19,533 nucleotides of DNA. Origin: JADJNW01 sp033761835. Its GTDB lineage: Bacteria > Bacteroidota > Bacteroidia > Chitinophagales > Saprospiraceae. A model generated the notes under the pieces. That model was not told the origin of the DNA, did no database searches, and saw nothing but the letters and a program-made list of their open reading frames with translations. This document shows, piece after piece, positions 14,633-19,533 of the stretch. Location of the stretch: positions 1-19,533 of the forward strand of contig JANRME010000350.1 of NCBI GenBank assembly GCA_033761835.1. Direction: 5' to 3'. Both the position numbers and the translations under genes were made by a program. Numbering within the stretch: position 1 is the first letter of the stretch; each line of letters starts with the position of its first letter.

Positions 14633-15664
14633 ATGGAAATGAAAATGGACGATGCGATTTACATGGAGCTGATAGCCAAGTATCTTTCGGGCAATATTGC
14701 TATAGCCGAAAAGAGAACGCTGATGGTTTGGGTGGAAAGTACCCCTGCCAATCGCTCGTTTTTTGAGGAGATGATTCAATTGTGGAGTATTTCCGGTGAA
14801 TACGAAGAACCATTTGAAACCAACACACCCAAAGCCTGGGATGCATTAGAATCGCGTCTTTTTGGAGCTGATATTGCCGCAATTCCGTTGGTAATGCCCA
14901 CTACCCCAAAAACGTCTGTGAAAATCATGCGTTTGTCTATAAATAAAGTCATTCTTCGCCTAGCTGCTGTAATTTTGGCGGCGGTTGCTATCAGTATATG
15001 GACTTTCGGCGATTTTTTGCAAGATAAAACCGTAGCCATTGAAACAAAACCCCAGGAACGTAAAGAAATTAAACTGCCGGATGGCAGCACTGTTTGGTTG
15101 AATGAAAACACCCGATTTTTTTATGAACAGGATTTTACTGAACGTATTGTCAATTTAGAAGGAGAGGCATTTTTTGATGTGACTAAAAAAGACGGAAAAT
15201 CTTTTACTATTCTGAGTGGGGAGGCATCTACGAAGGTTTTAGGAACAAGCTTTAACGTTCGGGCCTATCCCCAAGAAGACCGCATCGAAGTGACCGTCGC
15301 TACCGGAAAAGTGGCTTTAAAAAATATAGAAACTGACAAAGAAGTGCAGCTGAAAGCCAGCCAATCAGGTGTTTTGGAAAAGCCGACCGAAGAAGTGCGC
15401 ATCGAAGAAGCGGTAAACCTCAATGCAGATGCCTGGAAGACAAAGAAATTGAGGTTTGAAAATGCGCGAATGCAGAAAGTTGTTGAAATGGCAGAACGTT
15501 ATTATGAAGTGAAAATGATTGCCGAAGATAATATTTTAAATTGTCCGGTGACGATTCCTAAACCAGTGAATTTCCAGAATTTCTTAGCAACGCTGAATTT
15601 TATGGATTTTAAAGTAGAACAAAGAGATAGCGTTTATATCATTTCGGGTAATGGATGTAATTAA
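14633..15664 (+). CDS. FecR-type anti-sigma factor with C-terminal DUF4974
   Basis: This inner-membrane protein has 343 residues if the first ATG at 14633 is used. In-frame ATGs at 14639 and 14645, and a TTG at 14627, are also possible, so the start is uncertain by a few residues. A cytoplasmic N-terminal part of about 100 residues (ELIAKYLSGNIAIAEKRTL and following) should bind the sigma factor. A membrane helix lies at about 105-125. The periplasmic FecR domain covers about 135-230, with LPDGSTVWLNE, NLEGEAFFDVTKK and TKVLGTSFNVRAY. DUF4974 follows at about 272-340 (LRFENARMQKVVEMAERYYE). The usual role is to hold or activate the sigma factor in response to an outer-membrane protein with an STN domain. 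That partner is encoded next. Confidence 0.93.
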   Translation: MEMKMDDAIYMELIAKYLSGNIAIAEKRTLMVWVESTPANRSFFEEMIQLWSISGEYEEPFETNTPKAWDALESRLFGADIAAIPLVMPTTPKTSVKIMRLSINKVILRLAAVILAAVAISIWTFGDFLQDKTVAIETKPQERKEIKLPDGSTVWLNENTRFFYEQDFTERIVNLEGEAFFDVTKKDGKSFTILSGEASTKVLGTSFNVRAYPQEDRIEVTVATGKVALKNIETDKEVQLKASQSGVLEKPTEEVRIEEAVNLNADAWKTKKLRFENARMQKVVEMAERYYEVKMIAEDNILNCPVTIPKPVNFQNFLATLNFMDFKVEQRDSVYIISGNGCN

Positions 15665-15671
15665 ATACAGG

Positions 15672-15699
15672 ATTGAGGTTTAAGGGATGAAGCCTCAAT
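15672..15699 (+). promoter_or_regulatory. Stem-loop between the fecR-type and STN genes
   Basis: ATTGAGGTTT (15672-15681) pairs with AAGCCTCAAT (15690-15699), including one U-G pair, around an 8-nt loop. It lies 8 bases after the anti-sigma stop. No U-run follows directly, so it may be a weak terminator or processing site. The rest of the 187-bp gap holds no gene and no exact TAnnTTTG; TAAAATTTG near 15737 is a near match. Confidence 0.45.
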
Positions 15700-15851
15700 G
15701 TCAAATGAAATAAATGATTTTTGATAAGGACTTAATGATAAAATTTGTGCCTAATGGTCAATGGTTTGCCAAAGGCGTCCCAATGGGAAATTATCAAGGA
15801 CCAATGAATTAAAACAATCTACATTTTCAACAATCGTAAAACACCACTTTT

Positions 15852-17537
15852 ATGAAAACTGCGCCGCTACTCACAATTCTGTTGGCAGCGCTGACGTTGA
15901 GCGTCGGAAGTGCCCAGTCTGTATTACAACAAAAAGTAACGCTCATATACTCCAACGAACGCCTTGGCACGGTGTTGGATGAGATTAGTGACAAATACGC
16001 AGTAAATTTTGCTTATAGCAGTCATTTTATTCCTCTGGATGAAAAAGTAAGTGTGAATGCCCGTAATGAAAGCCTTTCCATAGCCTTGGATGAGATTTTT
16101 GAACCTTCGGGCGTCGTATATGCGCATATAGGCGGGCAAATTGTTTTGAAAAAAGGCAACCAACCCAAGAAACAAGAGCAATTATCTCAAATCAATACCC
16201 TGCCAAAATCTGTCAAGCAGACCAGCCCAGTACACCCACCCAACGAACACGAGCGCTGGCTGATCGAGCAGATGAAGCGCGACCGCGAGGCAACCATTAC
16301 CATGCTGGAAACACAACCCATACATGAGATTTCCGGTGGCACACAGGCAACTAAAATTGAACAATATCAACTCACTCCTATAATTATTCATGAGCATGAG
16401 ACCGAGCGTATGGCGCAGGTGTCCATTCTACCATTCATTGGTACAAATATGCTGCAAAGCGCTGAAGTAACCAATAAACTCTCTCTCAACGTATTGTGGG
16501 GAGTAAATGGCGGTGTAGATGGCGTGGAAGTCGGAGGTTTTTTCAACCACATCAAAAACGATGTACACGGTGTACAGGTAGCAGGTTTCGGCAACACGGT
16601 TGGCGGTAATACGGTGGGTACGCAAGTTAGCGGTTTGTTCAATGTCAACAAAGGCTCGGTGCAAGGTGTGCAAGCGAGCGGTTTGTTCAATGTTTCCGGC
16701 GAAACTGATGCGGTACAGGTGGGAGGCTTGTTTAATGTCACAAGGGCTGATTTCGCTGGGGTGCAGGCTTCAGGGTTGTTCAACGTCTCCAAAGGTAAAG
16801 CTGATGGCGTACAGGCAAGTAGTTTGTTTAATATTGCCGGTGGCAAAACCAAAGCGCAATTTTCCAGCTTATTTAATGTGGCACATGATGTAGAAATCGC
16901 ACAGATCAGTTCTTTACTGAACAAAGGGAAAAATGTGAAAGGCTTGCAAATCGGATTGATTAATATCGCGGATTCTACTTCTGGTGTCCCGATTGGCTTA
17001 TTAAATATTATCAAAAATGGTTATAACCGTGTAGAATTCTCAGCTGGGGATGCCCTGTATGCGAATTTTGCATTGAAACTTGGTGCGCGTTCATTCTATA
17101 ATATTTTCCATTTTGGCGCACGCTGGGACGATATTACTCTTACTAAAATGACCCCCGACAGCAAAGAACCGATTGAAGAAAGCGGTACGCTGATGAGTTG
17201 GGGCTTGGGTTATGGCTTCGGCACCACGATTGGCTTTGGGCCACGCACTTTGATGAATATCGAAGCGGTGACCATCCACGTCAACGAACTCGAAGAATGG
17301 ACCGAAGAACTCAATTTGCTCAACCAATTGCGCCTTTTGATTGATGTGCGCACCGGCAGGCACACGAGTCTATTCGCTGGCCCCGTGGGCAGCATCATGG
17401 TCTCGAAATTGCGTCGCTCCGATTACAATGCTGACGGCTCTATGATTGCGCCTTATACCTTCTACAACAAAACCAGCCCGACCAACGGCAGCAATGTACA
17501 AATGTGGGTAGGATTTAATGCGGGAGTGCGGTTTTGA
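15852..17537 (+). CDS. STN-domain protein with LA_2272-like surface repeats and probable outer-membrane C-terminal region
   Basis: This 561-residue protein has a signal peptide ending near residue 21 (TLSVGSAQ). An STN domain (secretin/TonB short N-terminal domain) spans about 24-101, recognisable by LIYSNERLGTVLDEISDKYA and SLSIALDEIFEPSGVVY. A polar linker runs to about 210. Eleven repeats of 14-16 residues with the pattern GVQxSGLFN occupy 224-385 and resemble the LA_2272 family of surface repeats. The last 175 or so residues are rich in Gly, aromatic and alternating hydrophobic residues and end in VRF; a terminal Phe is typical of outer-membrane barrels. No plug domain or TonB box is seen, so it is not a TonB-dependent transporter. 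It follows the sigma/FecR pair and may pass a signal to the anti-sigma factor through its STN domain. The architecture is clear; the ligand and topology are unknown. Confidence 0.85.
   Translation: MKTAPLLTILLAALTLSVGSAQSVLQQKVTLIYSNERLGTVLDEISDKYAVNFAYSSHFIPLDEKVSVNARNESLSIALDEIFEPSGVVYAHIGGQIVLKKGNQPKKQEQLSQINTLPKSVKQTSPVHPPNEHERWLIEQMKRDREATITMLETQPIHEISGGTQATKIEQYQLTPIIIHEHETERMAQVSILPFIGTNMLQSAEVTNKLSLNVLWGVNGGVDGVEVGGFFNHIKNDVHGVQVAGFGNTVGGNTVGTQVSGLFNVNKGSVQGVQASGLFNVSGETDAVQVGGLFNVTRADFAGVQASGLFNVSKGKADGVQASSLFNIAGGKTKAQFSSLFNVAHDVEIAQISSLLNKGKNVKGLQIGLINIADSTSGVPIGLLNIIKNGYNRVEFSAGDALYANFALKLGARSFYNIFHFGARWDDITLTKMTPDSKEPIEESGTLMSWGLGYGFGTTIGFGPRTLMNIEAVTIHVNELEEWTEELNLLNQLRLLIDVRTGRHTSLFAGPVGSIMVSKLRRSDYNADGSMIAPYTFYNKTSPTNGSNVQMWVGFNAGVRF
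16521..17006 (+). repeat. Eleven in-frame 15-16-codon repeats
   Basis: Within the STN protein the cores begin at residues 224, 240, 256, 272, 287, 303, 319, 334, 349, 364 and 378. Typical cores are GVQASGLFN, GTQVSGLFN and AVQVGGLFN, drifting towards IAQISSLLN and GVPIGLLN at the C-terminal end. The central copies are nearly identical and the outer ones diverged. Confidence 0.9.
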
Positions 17538-17539
17538 GG

Positions 17540-17908
17540 CATTTGCTTTGATCTTGAAAATTTCCAAATGATCATCCAAAAAAATAATATCCAGTGCAAT
17601 ATAAGTATTGAGCATCCAAAAAGACTGCTCCTCCATTGATTTGCGCCACATCAAGCCTTGTGCTTGATCAAACTCATTATCAGCGATTTCAATATCAATT
17701 GTTTGAATAATTTGTTCTTGAGAACCGATAAACCGATAAATTGCAGCGTCCCTTCTTTTTGAAAACGCGGCCCACTCAGCGGCTTCTCTTTAGAAGGCAA
17801 GAGCGAGAAAACAACCAAGCCTGCAAAAGCAATCAATATAATCACCCATGGCAACCAAAGGCGAACGCTTTTTTTAGCTTTTTTATTCGTATTTATCGTT
17901 TTTGGCAT
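17540..17908 (-). pseudogene. DUF192 family membrane protein, broken
   Basis: The ATG at 17908 opens a basic N-terminus and one membrane helix (WLPWVIILIAFAGLVVFSLL), then FQKEGTLQFIG. A frameshift follows. In the shifted frame the protein continues SQEQIIQTIDIEIADNEF, AQGLMWRKSMEE and QSFWMLNTYIALDIIFLDD, which is unmistakably DUF192, a small periplasmic domain of unknown function. Three lesions are visible. An 8-bp tandem duplication at 17723-17740 shifts the frame; removing one copy restores it. About 13 codons normally containing GMLFIF are missing between MEE and QSFWM. The C-terminal part is lost at the junction with the STN gene's stop. Without repair the frame ends after 85 codons at 17651. 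Confidence 0.8.
17723..17740. repeat. 8-bp tandem duplication causing the DUF192 frameshift
   Basis: AACCGATA occurs twice in tandem (17723-17730 and 17731-17738), followed by AA. Deleting one unit joins FIG to SQEQIIQ in the DUF192 frame, so the duplication accounts for the frameshift by itself. Confidence 0.85.
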
Positions 17909-17914
17909 TTCCAG

Positions 17915-17950
17915 GGTATTGTTTTACTGCGAAGTAAAATAAATAATACC
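17915..17950. repeat. Nested inverted repeat upstream of the DUF192 pseudogene
   Basis: The inner arms TTTTACT (17922-17928) and AGTAAAA (17933-17939) surround GCGA. The outer arms GGTATT (17915-17920) and AATACC (17945-17950) flank them. The structure starts 7 bases before the old start codon. It could be a leader hairpin, an operator or a scar of a small mobile element; nothing decides between these. Confidence 0.5.
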
Positions 17951-18011
17951 TTCTTTACAAAATAAATAAGAATAAGAATCAAAATCTTATATGATATTCA
18001 AGAGAGATAAG

Positions 18012-18114
18012 ACCGCGAAGTATCAAAAATCACGTGGATTTACAAGCAGAAGTTTTGCAATTTGTTTAAAATCAATTGTTTGTGATCGAATATCACATCT
18101 TTATTCTTCGCGGT
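18012..18114. repeat. 9-bp inverted repeat flanking the toxin-like remnant
   Basis: ACCGCGAAG (18012-18020) and CTTCGCGGT (18106-18114) are perfect inverted copies 85 bp apart. The right copy lies within the read-through end of the small antitoxin-like ORF. The two arms bracket the putative toxin tail. Confidence 0.5.
18023..18100 (-). pseudogene. Possible C-terminal remnant of a PIN-domain (VapC-like) toxin
   Basis: Downstream of the small ORF, in the same frame but after stop codons, the minus strand reads TIDFKQIAKLLLVNPRDF and then TGA (18023-18025). This resembles the last strand of PIN-domain toxins (T-x-DF-x-x-I followed by L-x-NP). Only about 18-25 codons remain, with no start and none of the catalytic acidic residues. 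The position after an antitoxin-like gene fits a decayed toxin-antitoxin pair. The match is short and is inference by eye. Confidence 0.3.
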
Positions 18115-18127
18115 TTTCAGCAATGTA

Positions 18128-18298
18128 TTATTGCATTTGCTCGGCTACTTCCGAAGGCAGTTTCTCAGCATATTTATCCGAAAGCTTTCGCTTTGGGTTG
18201 GCATTGATTTTTAGTACCCGAATGAGTTGCAATTCTTCTAAATCTTGCAACAATTGCAGCGCTTTTTGATGTTTTAATTGTATCAACAGTGCATCCAT
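18128..18298 (-). CDS. Small antitoxin-like protein, possibly shortened by a nonsense codon
   Basis: The ATG at 18298 opens a 56-residue protein starting MDALLIQLKHQKALQLLQDL and ending KLSDKYAEKLPSEVAEQMQ. It resembles the short N-terminal and linker regions of small Bacteroidota antitoxin-like proteins that accompany PIN-domain toxins (short strand, LLxDLExLxLI helix, then KLSxKYxxxLP). After the TAA at 18130-18128 the same frame continues YIAENREE to a second TAA at 18103-18101. That tail suits the usual end of this family, so the first stop may be a CAA-to-TAA change. No intact toxin gene follows. The functional label is a tentative family guess; expression is unknown. Confidence 0.5.
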   Translation of the reverse strand: MDALLIQLKHQKALQLLQDLEELQLIRVLKINANPKRKLSDKYAEKLPSEVAEQMQ

Positions 18299-18394
18299 TG
18301 TTGTTTATTTTAATTAAAAACAGTAGCAATTACAGTATAAGTCCATATACAAGTCTGTATCTATTTTTTTAATAAAACATAAAAATTAGTATCT

Positions 18395-19533
18395 TTAATA
18401 TATTTCAAACTTTAAATTCTTTATCTTATTAAGCTCAGTTCTCAAATTCTTTTTTTGTTCCAATAAGTTACGCGAATGAACAAGGAAATATAAAGATTTT
18501 AATCTTGATAACTTTAAAAAATCATCTATTGATGGATATTGTTCAACATCATTAAGCATTATTGATAGCTGTTCTAAATAGGGTAAATCAAAAAGGCTAT
18601 CTGGTATATTTTGAACCTCCTGATCTCTAATTGATACATTTTTAAGCTTGATATTTTTATGAAAAAAATCATTCTGCATCTCGCAGTTTTGTGCCTTCAA
18701 TATATTTAAATTAGGAAAATTCTGAATGGATGGAATAGTAATATTCTCAATGAGTAAATGTTTGAGACTTTTGAATTCTCCGTTTATTATTACCTCATTT
18801 ATAGGCTGAGATTCTTTAATTGTACTATACAATAATAGGTTTTCCAAGATGGGGATTTTACTTACAGCTTCATTTAGGTAGCTTAAACTATCGGCATATA
18901 AGGAAAGTGTTTTTAAGGATTTTAAGTTAGAAATTGAAGTAGGTATTGCGTCATCTTTAACCCTTAAAGTTAACTCTGTTAGATTTTCTAATTTACCAAT
19001 TGATTCAGGAAGCTTACCAACATTTATTAGCCGGAGTTGCATTCTGTCTATATTAGGCAGATTTTGAAAACTATCAGCTAAAGATGTACATTTGCTACAT
19101 CTAATATCAAGCGAAACTAATCTATTCAATTGGAATAATTTATCTGAAATATATGTTAGGTTACTTGAGCCTATGGAAAGTATTTCTACACCCAAAGTGT
19201 CAAACAATTCAAAGGGTATTTCAGTCAATTTATCATCAAATATCTTTACGATTTTTTTTGCATTTTTAAAACGTCTCCGTTGTTTAAATACAGGCTCATA
19301 ATCCAATGCTTCAAGGGTATCTTTTAATATTATTATACTTGATTTTTTATTTTCGTTATTACTAATTATATTATTATTAGTTAAACCGGGTGGAGGAGGA
19401 GGTGGCGGCATTGAATGATATCCATTATAAAATATATTCTCAAATGATCCTATTTCCGCTGGTATATATGTTTTATAAAATTCCACAATTTCTTTTTCAC
19501 CTAATTTTTGAAATGTCCCATTTTTTATAACCT
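18395..19533 (-). CDS. Leucine-rich-repeat protein, N-terminus beyond right edge
   Basis: The frame is open from the window edge to the TAA at 18397-18395, about 378 codons. A GTG at 19486 could be a start, but upstream codons (VIKNGTFQKLGEKEIVEFY) read on without a stop, so the gene probably begins outside. A Pro7 tract near the visible N-terminus is followed by a Lys/Asn-rich linker. Then come about ten leucine-rich repeats of 20-24 residues with LPxSIGxLxNLxxLxL features, for example KLPESIGKLENLTELTL and IPTSISNLKSLKTLSL. Such repeats form a curved protein-binding surface. No signal peptide or enzymatic domain is in view. The gene is visibly richer in A and T than the rest of the window and uses many ATA, AAT and TTA codons, suggesting recent transfer. 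The partner is unknown. Confidence 0.8.
   Translation of the reverse strand, partial: VIKNGTFQKLGEKEIVEFYKTYIPAEIGSFENIFYNGYHSMPPPPPPPGLTNNNIISNNENKKSSIIILKDTLEALDYEPVFKQRRRFKNAKKIVKIFDDKLTEIPFELFDTLGVEILSIGSSNLTYISDKLFQLNRLVSLDIRCSKCTSLADSFQNLPNIDRMQLRLINVGKLPESIGKLENLTELTLRVKDDAIPTSISNLKSLKTLSLYADSLSYLNEAVSKIPILENLLLYSTIKESQPINEVIINGEFKSLKHLLIENITIPSIQNFPNLNILKAQNCEMQNDFFHKNIKLKNVSIRDQEVQNIPDSLFDLPYLEQLSIMLNDVEQYPSIDDFLKLSRLKSLYFLVHSRNLLEQKKNLRTELNKIKNLKFEIY

Noticed and set aside
15715..15830. Loosely repeated AATGG/CAATG words before the STN gene
   Set aside because: Spacing is irregular and the similarity is too weak to call a repeat array.
16388..17014. 208-codon minus-strand frame antisense to the repeat array
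   Set aside because: It is a by-product of the repeated codons on the plus strand; it shows the same period and no independent start context.
17991..18269. 92-codon plus-strand frame over the small antitoxin-like ORF
   Set aside because: The minus strand gives a family-like translation with a good ATG; the plus-strand frame is Ser/Cys-rich noise.
1..19533. CRISPR arrays, tRNA or rRNA genes, intact insertion sequences
   Set aside because: No regular repeat-spacer pattern, cloverleaf, rRNA-like stretch or transposase was found on reading; the inverted repeats near 18000 are too small and lack a transposase.

Overview
The window reads as a chromosomal segment of a member of the Bacteroidota. 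The evidence is several close matches to the phylum's promoter consensus (TTTG about 18-21 bp before TAnnTTTG), a PorW/SprE-type lipoprotein of the type IX secretion system (T9SS), a secreted PKD-repeat protein with a 'gliding motility' C-terminal sorting domain, and an ECF sigma/FecR pair followed by an STN-domain outer-membrane protein. Several starts are TTG or GTG without clear Shine-Dalgarno sites. A Saprospiria- or Chitinophagia-like host is my guess, not shown.

Layout. (1) 1-3815, minus strand: a transport operon in the order peptide-binding lipoprotein, DppB/OppB-type permease with a large insertion, and a CorA-type magnesium transporter whose start codon overlaps the permease stop; it runs off the left edge. 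(2) 4069-6528: a TIGR01777/YfcH-type NAD(P)-binding protein (+), a bidirectional terminator, a small HAD-fold phosphatase (-) and a membrane-anchored M23 peptidase (-). (3) 6639-13090: a well-formed promoter, the long PorW/SprE-like lipoprotein (+), a second bidirectional terminator, a TsaC/Sua5-family protein with a damaged SxN motif (-), and a PKD protein with a T9SS type B sorting domain (+). The T9SS component and a probable substrate lie close together. (4) 13091-13875: a low-complexity intergenic region with degenerate 8- and 9-bp tandem repeats, then rplS (L19) with its own promoter and terminator. (5) 13975-17537: an ECF sigma factor, a FecR-type anti-sigma factor and an STN-domain protein. 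The last is not a TonB-dependent receptor: after the STN domain come 11 repeats of about 15-16 residues (LA_2272-like surface repeats) and a C-terminal region that looks like an outer-membrane barrel. (6) 17538-18394: a decaying stretch with a DUF192 pseudogene broken by an 8-bp tandem duplication, a possible PIN-toxin tail and a small antitoxin-like ORF. (7) 18395-19533: an AT-rich leucine-rich-repeat gene running off the right edge.

The most interesting unit is region 5. It has the gene order of a Bacteroidota cell-surface signalling cassette, but a repeat/solenoid-type surface protein replaces the usual TonB-dependent receptor. This could be a sensor that signals through its STN domain without transport. 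The decayed region 6, lying between that cassette and an AT-rich gene, looks like the edge of a variable locus.
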